From assembly GCF_003751605.1 (NCBI RefSeq), contig NZ_RJVJ01000001.1, positions 4,278,001-4,342,000 of the forward strand: a stretch of 64,000 nucleotides of DNA, given 5' to 3'. A program made the position numbers and the translations under genes. The DNA is from Kitasatospora cineracea. Lineage in GTDB: Bacteria; Actinomycetota; Actinomycetes; Streptomycetales; Streptomycetaceae. The stretch's first letter is position 1. Every line of letters begins with the position of its first letter. Shown piece after piece: positions 24,523-32,824 of the stretch. The notes beneath the pieces were generated by a model, which was not told the DNA's origin, did not search any database, and saw nothing but the letters and a program-made list of their open reading frames with translations.

Positions 24523-24771
24523 TCAGACCTGCAGCGGCACCGGGTGCACCTCGTCCGCCGGGTGTCCGGTGCGCTCGTGCACGCGCTGCACGGCCTCCCG
24601 GGACGGGGCGGAGGACAGGCAGTAGACCGTGCCCGAGTCCGGGTCGGCCCAGGCCTGCCGGAACTCCACGCCCTCCTCGCCCTGCGCGGCCAGGTCCGCC
24701 TCGTGGGCGGCCTTCAACTGGTCGGCGGTGATGCCGGCCATCCCGTGGTGGACGTCCATGAACATCGTCAT
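24523..24771 (-). CDS. DUF4242 (SCO4226-type nickel-binding) small protein
   Basis: 82 residues with the ferredoxin-like DUF4242 pattern: FMDVHHGMAGITADQLKAAH, then VEFRQAWADPDSGTVYCLSS and APSREAVQRVHERTGHPADE. The characterised member SCO4226 binds nickel; His7-His8-type residues (DVHHG) fit metal binding. AGGAG lies ten bases upstream. A 12-bp palindrome is found 28 bp upstream of the ATG. Confidence 0.85.
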   Translation of the reverse strand: MTMFMDVHHGMAGITADQLKAAHEADLAAQGEEGVEFRQAWADPDSGTVYCLSSAPSREAVQRVHERTGHPADEVHPVPLQV

Positions 24772-24798
24772 GCCGGTTCAACTCCTCGGCCGGGAGTC

Positions 24799-24810
24799 CT
24801 CCGTACGGAG
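24799..24810. promoter_or_regulatory. Palindrome CTCCGTACGGAG upstream of the DUF4242 gene
   Basis: Perfect 12-bp palindrome, 28-39 bp before the start at 24771, in the position of a promoter or operator. No known regulator is assigned. Confidence 0.4.
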
Positions 24811-24921
24811 AACTATTCCCTCCCACCGTGCGCCGCGGGCGTGAAGCAGGCCACAGGTCGCGTCCTTGCGGCCGGAGTACCGGCGCGTGCAACAATGTGG
24901 ATGCAGTACCAGTGACGTTCA

Positions 24922-25047
24922 GCGCACTCCGGGGTCGGTGAAAATCCGAACCGGCGGTTACAGTCCGCGACCCGTCCGCAGCCAGCGGCCGGTTGACCAG
25001 GTGAAATTCCTGGACCGACGGTTAAAGTCCGGATGGGAGGCGTGCGC
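24922..25047 (+). ncRNA. FMN riboswitch (RFN element)
   Basis: All conserved blocks of the RFN element are in order: GGGTCGGTGAAAATCCGAAC, then CGGCGGTTACAGTCCGCGAC, then GACCAGGTGAAATTCCTGGA, then CCGACGGTTAAAGTCCGGAT and GGGAGG. The closing stem pairs GCGCAC (24922-24927) with GTGCGC (25042-25047). It precedes ribE by about 185 nt, which leaves room for an expression platform; when FMN is bound the riboflavin operon should be turned down. A TTGCGG at 24866-24871 may be part of the promoter. This explains most of the 459-bp gene-free gap 24772-25230. Confidence 0.97.
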
Positions 25048-25230
25048 GGCGGATCAGGCGTGTCATCACCGCGGCCCACCCGAGGGCCGGGGTGCGGAGC
25101 AGGACGGCAGCGAACCCGTGCCGGGCGAGGACGCCCAGGCATCCCGGGGGAGCCGCGTCCGGCATGCCGTCCGCAGTCAACTCCCATGAGCCGCCCCGGA
25201 GTCCGCGCCCCAAGCGCGAGGAGAACCCGG

Positions 25231-25890
25231 GTGTTCACCGGCATCATCGAAGAGCTCGGCGAGGTCGTCTCCATCGAGGAGATCGGCGAGTCCTCCCGAA
25301 TCCGCCTGCGCGGCCCCGTCGTGACGGCCGACGCCCGGCACGGCGACTCCATCGCGGTCAACGGCGTCTGTCTCACCGTCCTCGACGGCAACGAGCAACT
25401 CGCCGACCGCGACGGCGAGTTCAGCGCCGACGTGATGCGCGAGACGCTGCAGCGCTCCAGCCTCGGCGTGCTGCGCCCCGGCTCCCGGGTCAACCTGGAA
25501 CGGGCGATGGCGCTCGGCGCCCGGCTCGGCGGCCACCTGGTGCAGGGGCACGTCGACGCCACCGGCACGCTGCTCTCCCGGGAGCCCGGCGACCTCGACG
25601 CGGACGGGAATCCGCGCTGGGAGGTGCTGCGTTTCACCCTGCCGCAGCCGATCTCGCGCTACCTGGTGGAGAAGGGGTCGATCACCGTGGACGGAGTGAG
25701 CCTCACCGTCGTCGAGGCGGCCCCCGACTCGTTCACCGTCTCGCTGATCCCCGCCACGCTGGAACTCACCACGCTGGGCGCCAAGCAGGTCGGCGAGCCG
25801 GTCAACCTCGAGGTGGACGTCCTCGCCAAGTACGTCGAGCGGCTGCTCGACACCCGCGCGCTGCCCGACACCCTGGGAGGGTCCGAGTGA
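25231..25890 (+). CDS. ribE: Riboflavin synthase, alpha subunit
   Basis: 219 residues, two tandem lumazine-binding barrels. The first begins FTGIIEELGEVVSIEEIGES and contains NGVCLTV; the second begins LGARLGGHLVQGHVDATGTL and contains KGSITVDGVSLTVVEA. It dismutates two 6,7-dimethyl-8-ribityllumazine into riboflavin. GTG 25231 has GAGGAG upstream and gives the standard (M)FTGIIEE start. It is the first gene behind the FMN riboswitch; no ribD (deaminase/reductase) gene is in the operon, so that step must be encoded elsewhere. Confidence 0.96.
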   Translation: MFTGIIEELGEVVSIEEIGESSRIRLRGPVVTADARHGDSIAVNGVCLTVLDGNEQLADRDGEFSADVMRETLQRSSLGVLRPGSRVNLERAMALGARLGGHLVQGHVDATGTLLSREPGDLDADGNPRWEVLRFTLPQPISRYLVEKGSITVDGVSLTVVEAAPDSFTVSLIPATLELTTLGAKQVGEPVNLEVDVLAKYVERLLDTRALPDTLGGSE

Positions 25891-26528
25891 GCTCGTTCGC
25901 CGAACTGACCTTCACCGCCTTCGGCGAGCAGGTGAAGGTCGCCGACATGGTCGGCAACCTGATAGGCCTGACCGGCCTGGTCCTCGGCTGGCGCCGCTCG
26001 GTGCTGACCTGGCCCGTCCAGCTGCTGGCCGGCGCGGTGCTGATCACCGCCTTCTGGAACAGCCACATGCCCGGTCTGATCGGCAAGCAGGCGATCGTCG
26101 TGGTCGCCTCGGTCTGGGGCTGGACGCAGTGGCGGCGCGACCGCCGCGACACCGGCCAGGTCGAGGTGCGCTTCGCGACCTGGACCGAGCGGGCCGTGCT
26201 GGTGGCCGCCACCGCGGCCGGCACCGCCGCCGTCGCCTGGCTCTTCCACCTCAACCCGAAGCTGTCCTACGCCCCGCTGTTCGACGCCTACATCTTCGTC
26301 GGCACGCTGGCCGCGATGTACGCCCAGGCCCGCGGCTGGGTCGAGTTCTGGTTCGCCTGGCTGGCCGTCGACCTGATCGGCGTGCCCTACGCGTACCAGC
26401 ACGGCTACTCCTTCACCGCCCTGACCTTCACCGTCTACTTCGTCCTGGTGGTGGCCGGCCTGGTCAGCTGGTGGACGAAGGCCCGGACGGACCGCACCGC
26501 CCCGCTCGCCAAGGGAGTCACCGCATGA
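25887..26528 (+). CDS. PnuC/RibM-like transporter (riboflavin or nicotinamide-riboside type)
   Basis: 213 residues, about six to seven TM helices: NLIGLTGLVLGWRRSVLTWP, QLLAGAVLITAFW, AIVVVASVWGWTQWRRD, VLVAATAAGTAAVAWLFHL and others. The WGWTQW-R motif and the C-terminal AWLAVDLIGVPYAYQHGYSF are typical of PnuC-family uniporters. Located between ribE and ribBA and under the FMN riboswitch, it most likely carries riboflavin (RibM role) rather than nicotinamide riboside; this is inference from context. GTGA overlap with ribE and ATGA overlap with ribBA. Confidence 0.88.
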   Translation: MSSFAELTFTAFGEQVKVADMVGNLIGLTGLVLGWRRSVLTWPVQLLAGAVLITAFWNSHMPGLIGKQAIVVVASVWGWTQWRRDRRDTGQVEVRFATWTERAVLVAATAAGTAAVAWLFHLNPKLSYAPLFDAYIFVGTLAAMYAQARGWVEFWFAWLAVDLIGVPYAYQHGYSFTALTFTVYFVLVVAGLVSWWTKARTDRTAPLAKGVTA

Positions 26529-27790
26529 GCACCGAGCCCGCCGCCCAGCCGCTCGCCCTCGACCCGGTCGAGCGGGCCGTCGCCGACATCGCGCTCGGCC
26601 GCGCCGTGATCGTGGTCGACGACGAGGACCGCGAGAACGAGGGCGACATCGTCTTCGCCGCCTCGGCCGCCACCCCCGAGCTGCTCGCCTTCACCGTCCG
26701 CTACTCCTCGGGCGTGATCTGCGTCCCGATGACCGGCACGGAGCTGGACCGGCTCGAACTCCCGCCGATGACCCGGGTCAACCAGGATCGCAAGGGCACC
26801 GCGTACGCCGTCTCGGTGGACGCCCGCGACGGCGTGGACACCGGCATCTCGGCCGCCGACCGGGCCCGCACCGTCAAGCTGCTCGCCTCCGCCGGCACCT
26901 CGCCCGCCGACCTGACCCGCCCCGGCCACGTCTTCCCGCTGCGCGCGGTCGAGGGCGGCGTGCTGGTCCGCCCCGGCCACACCGAGGCCGCCGTCGACCT
27001 GGCCCGGCTGGCCGGCCTCCCGCCGGCCGGCGGCATCGCCGAGGTGGTCAACGACGACGGCACCATGGCCCGGCTGCCCGAACTGCACGCCTTCGCCCGC
27101 GAGCACGGCCTGGCGATCATCTCGATCGAGGACCTGATCGCCTACCGCCGCCGCACCGAACTGCACGTCGACCGCGCCGCCGTCACCCGACTGCCCACCG
27201 AGCACGGCGAGTTCACCGCCGTCGGCTACCGCGGCACGATCGACGGCACCGAGCACCTGGCCCTGGTGGCCGGCGGCCTGGGCGCGGACGGCCGGCTCCC
27301 CGACGGCGAGGACGTGCTGGTCCGGCTGCACTCCGAGTGCCTGACCGGCGACGTGTTCGGCTCGCTGCGCTGCGACTGCGGCCCCCAGCTGCAGTCCTCG
27401 CTGGCCGCCGTCGCCGCGGCCGGCCGCGGCGTGGTGCTCTACCTGCGCGGCCACGAGGGCCGCGGCATCGGCCTGGCCCACAAGCTGCGCGCCTACCAGC
27501 TCCAGGAGCAGGGCCTGGACACCGTCGACGCCAACCTCGACCAGGGCCTGCCCGCCGACGCCCGCGACTACTCGATCGGCGCGCAGATGCTCACCGACCT
27601 CGGCGTCCGCTCGCTGACCCTGCTCAGCAACAACCCGGCCAAGCAGACCGCGCTCACCGAGCACGGCCTCAAGGTCGCCGCCCGCCGCCCGCTGCCCACC
27701 GCCGCGGGCGAGCACAACCTGCGCTACCTGCGCACCAAGCGCGACCGGATGGGCCACGACCTGCCGTGGCTCGACGACGACGTCAAGTAA
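26525..27790 (+). CDS. ribBA: Bifunctional 3,4-dihydroxy-2-butanone-4-phosphate synthase / GTP cyclohydrolase II
   Basis: 421 residues, two domains. Residues 10-210 are RibB with the acidic loop VDDEDRENEGDI and TRPGHVFPLRA, plus MARLPELHAFA. Residues 215-415 are RibA with the zinc ligands in HSECLTGDVFGSLRCDCGPQ and the catalytic RGHEGRGIGL. RibA converts GTP to the pyrimidine precursor; RibB makes the four-carbon unit from ribulose 5-phosphate. Overlaps the transporter gene upstream (ATGA). Confidence 0.97.
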   Translation: MSTEPAAQPLALDPVERAVADIALGRAVIVVDDEDRENEGDIVFAASAATPELLAFTVRYSSGVICVPMTGTELDRLELPPMTRVNQDRKGTAYAVSVDARDGVDTGISAADRARTVKLLASAGTSPADLTRPGHVFPLRAVEGGVLVRPGHTEAAVDLARLAGLPPAGGIAEVVNDDGTMARLPELHAFAREHGLAIISIEDLIAYRRRTELHVDRAAVTRLPTEHGEFTAVGYRGTIDGTEHLALVAGGLGADGRLPDGEDVLVRLHSECLTGDVFGSLRCDCGPQLQSSLAAVAAAGRGVVLYLRGHEGRGIGLAHKLRAYQLQEQGLDTVDANLDQGLPADARDYSIGAQMLTDLGVRSLTLLSNNPAKQTALTEHGLKVAARRPLPTAAGEHNLRYLRTKRDRMGHDLPWLDDDVK

Positions 27791-27883
27791 GCACCCCCGC
27801 AAGACCCCTGAACGACAGTCAGCAACGCACACCAGTGACGCGCACCAGCGAGGCGTGTCAGCAACGAACAGAGGAAGACGAAC

Positions 27884-28381
27884 ATGGCCGGCCACGGAGC
27901 CCCCGTCCTGTCCCCGGAGACCCTGGAGAACACCGCCGACCTGCGGGTCGCGGTGGTCGCCGCGCAGTGGCACCAGCAGGTGATGGACGGCCTGCTGGAC
28001 GGCGCCCGGCGCGCCCTGGCGGAGCTCGGCGTGGACGGCGGCGCCACCGTGCTGCACGTCCCCGGCACCTTCGAGCTGCCGGTCGCCGCCAAGCGGCTGG
28101 CCGACGCCGGCTACGACGCGGTGGTCGCGCTGGGCGTGGTGATCCGCGGTGGCACCCCGCACTTCGACTACGTCTGCCAGGGCGCCACCCTCGGCCTGAC
28201 CCAGGTGTCGGTGGACACCGGCGTCCCGGTCGGCTTCGGCGTGCTCACCTGTGACACCGAGCAGCAGGCGCTGGACCGGGCCGGGCTGCCCGGCTCCGCC
28301 GAGGACAAGGGCCACGAGGCGGTCACCGCGGCCGTGGCCACCGCCGCCGCGCTCCGTGCCCTCGCCAAGGCCCGGAGCTAG
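27884..28381 (+). CDS. ribH: 6,7-dimethyl-8-ribityllumazine synthase
   Basis: 165 residues. Family motifs: VAVVAAQWHQQVMDGLLDGA, VPGTFELPVAAKRLA, VALGVVIRGGTPHFDYVCQG and the C-terminal NKGHEA-type segment (DKGHEAVTAAV). It joins the products of the RibA branch and the RibB unit to form lumazine, the RibE substrate. A 93-bp gap separates it from ribBA without a visible terminator, so it is probably still in the operon. It starts about 5 bp after GAGGAAG. Confidence 0.96.
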   Translation: MAGHGAPVLSPETLENTADLRVAVVAAQWHQQVMDGLLDGARRALAELGVDGGATVLHVPGTFELPVAAKRLADAGYDAVVALGVVIRGGTPHFDYVCQGATLGLTQVSVDTGVPVGFGVLTCDTEQQALDRAGLPGSAEDKGHEAVTAAVATAAALRALAKARS

Positions 28382-28392
28382 TCCCTCGCCGA

Positions 28393-28418
28393 GGCCCCGG
28401 GCCCGGGCCCCCGGGGCC
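28393..28418 (+). terminator. Hairpin after ribH
   Basis: Perfect 9-bp arms GGCCCCGGG and CCCGGGGCC with an 8-nt loop, 12 bp after the ribH stop. It ends the riboflavin operon before hisE. Confidence 0.65.
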
Positions 28419-28497
28419 GGCCGGCCGTCCATCCGACTGTCCACGGTGCGAAACCGTTTACCGTCCGTCAGCCCGCACCCCGTAAGGTGAGCTCATC

Positions 28498-28770
28498 ATG
28501 GCTTCCAAGACATTCGAGGAGCTCTTCACCGAGCTCCAGCAGAAGGCCGCCACCGGCGACCCCGCGACCTCCCGCACCGCCCAGCTCGTGCAGCAGGGCG
28601 TCCACGCGATCGGCAAGAAGGTCGTCGAGGAGGCCGCCGAGGTCTGGATGGCCGCCGAGTACCAGTCGCCCGAGGAGGCGGCGGAGGAGATCTCGCAGCT
28701 CCTCTACCACGTCCAGGTGATGATGCTCGCCCGCGGGCTGACGCTCGAAGACGTCTACAAGTACCTCTAG
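28498..28770 (+). CDS. hisE: Phosphoribosyl-ATP diphosphatase
   Basis: 90 residues, all-alpha MazG-like HisE. KTFEELFTELQQKAATGDPA at the N-terminus and the metal-binding EEAAEVWMAAEY with EEAAEEISQLLYH are diagnostic. It removes pyrophosphate from phosphoribosyl-ATP, the second step of histidine synthesis. It precedes hisG by 41 bp on the same strand, so the first two steps are in one small operon. Confidence 0.95.
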   Translation: MASKTFEELFTELQQKAATGDPATSRTAQLVQQGVHAIGKKVVEEAAEVWMAAEYQSPEEAAEEISQLLYHVQVMMLARGLTLEDVYKYL

Positions 28771-28811
28771 TCCCACCTCCATTGATCGCCAACGCGAAGG
28801 GTTCGCCTCTC

Positions 28812-29660
28812 ATGCTCCGCATCGCCGTCCCCAACAAGGGTTCGCTCTCGGGTCCCGCGGCGGAGATGCTCCATGAGGCCGGTTACCGGCAGCGCAAGGA
28901 GGCCAAGGAGCTCGTCCTGGTCGACCCGGACAACCAGGTCGAGTTCTTCTTCCTGCGCCCGCGCGACATCGCCGTCTACGTCGGCTCCGGCCGGCTCGAC
29001 GTCGGCATCACCGGCCGCGACCTGCTGCTCGACTCGGCCTCCGAGGCCGAGGAGGTGCTGGCGCTCGGCTTCGCCGGCTCGACCTTCCGGTTCGCCCGGC
29101 CGGTCGGCGCCGAGATCGCCGGGGTCCAGGACCTGGACGGCCTGCGGATCGCCACCTCGTACACCGGCCTGGTCGAGCAGCACCTCGCCGAGCACGGCGT
29201 GAAGGCCACCGTCACCAAGCTGGACGGCGCGGTCGAGACGGCCGTGCACCTGGGCGTCGCCGACGTGATCGCCGACGTGGTGGAGACCGGCACCAGCCTG
29301 CGCAACGCGGGCCTGGAGGTGTTCGGCGACCCGATCCTGGTCTCCGACGCCGTGGTGATCCGCCCCAAGGGCGCCGGCGAGGACGCCGCGGTCGAGCAGT
29401 TCCTGCGCCGCCTGCAGGGCGTGCTGGTGGCCCGCCGCTACGTGCTGATGGACTACGACATCCGGGCCGGGAAGGTCAGCGAGGCCGTCGCCCTCACGCC
29501 TGGCCTGGAGTCGCCGACCGTCTCGCCGCTGCACACCGAGGGCTGGGTCGCGGTCCGCTCGATGGTGCTCCGCAAGGAGGCGCAGCGGATCATGGACGAC
29601 CTGTGGGCGATCGGCGCCCGCGCCATCCTGGTCACCAACATCCACGCCTGCCGCATCTGA
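28812..29660 (+). CDS. hisG: ATP phosphoribosyltransferase (long form)
   Basis: 282 residues. Starts MLRIAVPNKGSLSGPAAEML; VYVGSGRLDVGITGRDLLLD and the PRPP-binding ETGTSLRNAGLEV are present. The C-terminal 75 residues (SVRSMVLRKEAQRIMDDLWA-like, ending AILVTNIHACRI) form the regulatory ACT-like domain that binds histidine in long-form HisG. ATG 28812 is preferred to 28782 since it fits the family start. Confidence 0.96.
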   Translation: MLRIAVPNKGSLSGPAAEMLHEAGYRQRKEAKELVLVDPDNQVEFFFLRPRDIAVYVGSGRLDVGITGRDLLLDSASEAEEVLALGFAGSTFRFARPVGAEIAGVQDLDGLRIATSYTGLVEQHLAEHGVKATVTKLDGAVETAVHLGVADVIADVVETGTSLRNAGLEVFGDPILVSDAVVIRPKGAGEDAAVEQFLRRLQGVLVARRYVLMDYDIRAGKVSEAVALTPGLESPTVSPLHTEGWVAVRSMVLRKEAQRIMDDLWAIGARAILVTNIHACRI

Positions 29661-29670
29661 CCCGCCACCG

Positions 29671-29699
29671 GACGGGGGCCACCACCCCTGGCCCCCGTC
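29671..29699 (+). terminator. Hairpin after hisG
   Basis: Perfect 11-bp arms GACGGGGGCCA and TGGCCCCCGTC with a 7-nt loop, just after the hisG stop and before the GTG of the next gene. Confidence 0.75.
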
Positions 29700-29715
29700 C
29701 CCCCTGGAGCCACCC

Positions 29716-30171
29716 GTGTCCACCGCCACCCCCGTCGCCCTGCCCGTGACCTGGGCGCCCCGCCGCAACCGCGCCGTGCTGTACGCGCTGTGCGCCGTGA
29801 TGCTGGTGCTGTTCTCCGTGCTCGCCGTGGTCCTGCCGGAGAGCTGGCAGTTCAACGACCGGGTGATGATGGCCTGCTCCGGCCTGCTGTTCGCCGCGGT
29901 CGGCCTGATGCTGGCCCGCCCCAAGGTGGTCGCCGACCCCGAGGGCCTGACGGTGGTCAACTTCGTCCGCAGCCGCCGGCTGTCCTGGGCCGAGGTGGTC
30001 CGGGTCAACTTCAAGGCCGGCGACCCCTGGGTGATGCTCGACCTCGCCGACGGCACCGCGCTGGCCGCGGTCGGCATCCAGCCCGGCGGCGGCCGCGCCC
30101 AGGCCATCGCCGCCGCCCGCAGCCTGCGCGACCTGGTCGAACAGCGCGGCAGCGGCGCCCGGCAGGGCTGA
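29716..30171 (+). CDS. PH domain-containing membrane protein
   Basis: 151 residues. Two N-terminal TM helices (LYALCAVMLVLFSVLAVVLP and MMACSGLLFAAVGLMLA) followed by a bacterial PH-like beta domain (VADPEGLTVVNFVRSRRLSW, AEVVRVNFKAGDPWVMLDL). Such proteins are conserved next to hisG in streptomycetes but have no known role. GTG 29716 follows CTGGAG. It is separated from hisG by a hairpin. Confidence 0.8.
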   Translation: MSTATPVALPVTWAPRRNRAVLYALCAVMLVLFSVLAVVLPESWQFNDRVMMACSGLLFAAVGLMLARPKVVADPEGLTVVNFVRSRRLSWAEVVRVNFKAGDPWVMLDLADGTALAAVGIQPGGGRAQAIAAARSLRDLVEQRGSGARQG

Positions 30172-30379
30172 CACGCCCCCGGACGGACGGGTCGAACGGG
30201 CCCGCAGAAGCGTTCGGGTATCGTCTACGCTGGTAAAACCGCGGCAAAGCCCGACCACAGGTCCGGGCTTCCCGCCTCCACCCGCGACCAGAGGAGTGAC
30301 ACCTCCCCTCGATGGACGACCCGTCCGGTAGTACCCGCGCCGCCACGCACGTTTCCAGCCGGGGAAGGCGGGCGGCCCG
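30172..30379 (+). other. Gene-free leader of the CNNM operon with hairpin potential
   Basis: 208 bp without an ORF. Visible stems: GCCCGACC pairing with GGTCCGGGC (one bulged C) around 30250-30270, and an imperfect GAGGAGTG/CTCCCCTC hairpin around 30291-30310. It does not match a riboswitch class I can recognise; magnesium or manganese elements were considered because of the downstream CNNM genes, but their conserved cores are not seen. Confidence 0.35.
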
Positions 30380-31717
30380 ATGACCACCGCCTGGCTCCTG
30401 CTGCTCGCGGCCTTCCTGCTGATCCTCGCCAACGGCCTGTTCGTGGCCGCCGAGTTCGCGTTCGTGACCGCCGACCGCGGCACCGTCGAACGCGCCGCGG
30501 CCGCCGGCGACCGCAAGGCCGCGAGCCTGTCGAAGGCCCTGCACAAGCTGTCCTTCCAGCTCTCCGGCGCCCAGCTCGGCATCACCATCACCTCGCTGGT
30601 GGTCGGCATGCTCGCCGAACCGGCGCTCTCCACCCTGCTCAAGCCGGTGTTCACCGCCGTCGGCCTGCCCGACTCGGCGGCCCGCGGCACCGCGGTCCTG
30701 GTCGGCCTGGTGCTGGCCACCGTGATCCAGATGGTGATCGGCGAACTCGTCCCGAAGAACTGGGCGATCTCCCGCCCGATGCAGGTCGCCCACGCCGTGG
30801 TCGCCCCGCAGCGCGCCTTCTCCGCGGTCTGCCGCCCGCTGATCGCCTTCCTGAACGGCTCCGCCGACCGGATCGTCCGGGCCCTCGGCGTCGAACCGCA
30901 GGAGGAGCTCGGCCACGCCCGCACCGCCGACGAACTCGTCGCGCTGGCCCGGCACTCCTACCAGGCCGGCGTCATGGACGAGCAGTCCACCGCGCTGTTC
31001 GTCCGCACCCTGGGCCTGCGCGAGCTGACCGCCGAGTCCGTGATGACCCCGCGGATCGACGTCGCCGCCCTCCAGGAGGACGCCACCGCCACCGACGTGC
31101 TCAACCTCACCCGGGCCACCGGCCTGAGCCGCTTCCCGGTGTACGCCGACAGCCTCGACGAGGTCACCGGCACCGTCACCCTCAAGGACGCCCTCGCCGT
31201 CCCCGCCGGGCGCCGCGACCACACCAAGGTCCGCCACCTGGCCGCCCCGCCGCTGCTGGTCCCCGAGACCATGCCCGCCGAACGGCTGCTCGACCTGCTG
31301 CGCGGCCGCGAACCGATGGCCGTGGTGGTCGACGAGTACGGCGGCACCGCCGGCGTCGCCACCATCGAGGACATCGTCGAGGAGGTGGTCGGCGAGGTCC
31401 AGGACGAGCACGACCCCGCCGACACCCCCGACCTGCGCCCGCTCGCCCCGCGCGACGGACTGCCGGTCTGGGACGCCGACGGCCGGGCCCGGCTCGACCA
31501 GCTCGACAGGATCGGCCTGCACGCCCCCGACGGCCCCTACGAGACGCTCGGCGGCCTGCTCGCCGACCTGCTCGGCAAGCTCCCCGCCGTCGGCGAGCAC
31601 GCCCACCTGCCCGGCTGGGAGCTGACGGTCACCGCCGTCGACCGGCACCGCACCAGCCGGGTCGAGGTCCGGCGCGTGCACGACGAGGACCACGAGGACC
31701 GGGACAACCACCGATGA
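30380..31717 (+). CDS. CNNM/CorC-type hemolysin family protein (DUF21, CBS pair, CorC-HlyC)
   Basis: 445 residues. N-terminal DUF21 with TM helices (LLLLAAFLLILANGLFVAAE, FAFVTADRG) and QLGITITSLVVGML, a CBS pair beginning SVMTPRIDVAALQED and containing VVVDEYGGTAGVATIEDIVE, then a C-terminal CorC-HlyC transport-associated domain. CNNM proteins are linked to Mg2+ (and Na+) transport. The next gene is a paralogue whose ATG overlaps this stop (ATGA), so both may form a heteromer. Confidence 0.9.
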   Translation: MTTAWLLLLAAFLLILANGLFVAAEFAFVTADRGTVERAAAAGDRKAASLSKALHKLSFQLSGAQLGITITSLVVGMLAEPALSTLLKPVFTAVGLPDSAARGTAVLVGLVLATVIQMVIGELVPKNWAISRPMQVAHAVVAPQRAFSAVCRPLIAFLNGSADRIVRALGVEPQEELGHARTADELVALARHSYQAGVMDEQSTALFVRTLGLRELTAESVMTPRIDVAALQEDATATDVLNLTRATGLSRFPVYADSLDEVTGTVTLKDALAVPAGRRDHTKVRHLAAPPLLVPETMPAERLLDLLRGREPMAVVVDEYGGTAGVATIEDIVEEVVGEVQDEHDPADTPDLRPLAPRDGLPVWDADGRARLDQLDRIGLHAPDGPYETLGGLLADLLGKLPAVGEHAHLPGWELTVTAVDRHRTSRVEVRRVHDEDHEDRDNHR

Positions 31718-32763
31718 GCGCCCTGCAACTCGCCTTCTCGCTGCTCCTGCTGCTCGGCAACGCCTTCTTCGTCGGCGCCGAGTTCGCCGTCATCTCGGTG
31801 CGCCGCAGCCAGATCGAACCGCTCGCCGAGGCCGGCGACAAGCGCGCCCGCACCGTGCTGCACGCGCTGTCCAACGTCTCCGCGATGCTGGCCGCCGCCC
31901 AACTCGGCATCACCGTCTGCTCGCTGCTGCTCGGCGCGCTCGCCGAACCCACCATCGCGCACCTGCTGGAACCCGCCTTCCACGCGCTCGGCGTCCCCGA
32001 CTCGGCGATGCACCTGCTGAGCTACGCCATCGCGCTGAGCATCGTGGTGTTCCTGCACATGGTGGTCGGCGAGATGGTGCCGAAGAACCTGGCGCTGGCC
32101 GGACCGGAGAAGGCCGCGCTCTGGCTCGGCCCGCCGCTGGACCGCCTGGCCCGCTGGCTCGCCCCGTTCATCTCCTTCCTGAACGCCTTCGCCAACGGCG
32201 TGCTGCGGCTGTTCCGGGTCGAGCCCAAGGACGAGGTCGACTCGGTCGCCACCAGCGAGCAGATGCTGCTGATGCTCACCGACTCCGGCGAGGCCGGCCT
32301 GCTCGACGACAGCCGCCGCGAACGCCTGGAGGACGCCCTCGAGATGGGCAGCCGCCCGGTCACCGAGGTGCTGCTCGCCCCGGGGCAGCTGGTCACCGTC
32401 GGCCGCGAGGTCACCGGCGAGGAGATCCAGCGCCTCGCGGTGCGCACCGGCTTCTCCCGCTTCCCGGTCGCCGACCGGGACGGCACCGTGCTCGGCTACC
32501 TGCACGTCAAGGACTCGCTGGAGGTCGACGACCTCGCCGCCCCGATCCCGGACCGGCTGTGGCGTCCGATCACCGTGCTGCGCTCCGTGCTGCCGCTGGA
32601 CGACGCGCTCGCCGTGATGCGCCGCGCCGCCGCCCACCTGGCCGCCGTGGTCGACCCCGACGGGCGCCAGCTCGGCCTGGTCGCCCTGGAGGACGTCCTG
32701 GAGGAACTGGTCGGCGAGGTGCACGACCCCGACCACCGCCCGCCCGCCGCCACCGCCCGCTGA
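31714..32763 (+). CDS. CNNM-type membrane protein (DUF21 and CBS pair), shorter paralogue
   Basis: 349 residues. DUF21 with LLLLGNAFFVGAEFAVISVR, AAAQLGITVCSLLLGALAEP and HMVVGEMVPKNLALAGPEKA, then a CBS pair (FSRFPVADRDGTVLGYLHVK, LVALEDVLEELVGEVHDPDH). It lacks the C-terminal CorC-HlyC domain of its upstream neighbour, which is the main difference. The overlap with that gene means one transcript. Confidence 0.9.
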   Translation: MSALQLAFSLLLLLGNAFFVGAEFAVISVRRSQIEPLAEAGDKRARTVLHALSNVSAMLAAAQLGITVCSLLLGALAEPTIAHLLEPAFHALGVPDSAMHLLSYAIALSIVVFLHMVVGEMVPKNLALAGPEKAALWLGPPLDRLARWLAPFISFLNAFANGVLRLFRVEPKDEVDSVATSEQMLLMLTDSGEAGLLDDSRRERLEDALEMGSRPVTEVLLAPGQLVTVGREVTGEEIQRLAVRTGFSRFPVADRDGTVLGYLHVKDSLEVDDLAAPIPDRLWRPITVLRSVLPLDDALAVMRRAAAHLAAVVDPDGRQLGLVALEDVLEELVGEVHDPDHRPPAATAR

Positions 32764-32771
32764 CCCCGCCC

Positions 32772-32806
32772 GGACGGCCGGACCCCGCCGACGGGTCCGG
32801 CCGTCC
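32772..32806. terminator. Bidirectional terminator between convergent genes
   Basis: Perfect 14-bp arms GGACGGCCGGACCC and GGGTCCGGCCGTCC with a 7-nt loop, between the stops of the CNNM gene (+) and the DUF4230 gene (-). Confidence 0.8.
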
Positions 32807-32824
32807 GTCGCCGCAGCGGGCGGG

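Noticed and set aside
30172..30379. Mn2+ (yybP-ykoY) or Mg2+ (M-box) riboswitch
   Set aside because: The conserved cores of these classes are not present; only generic hairpins.
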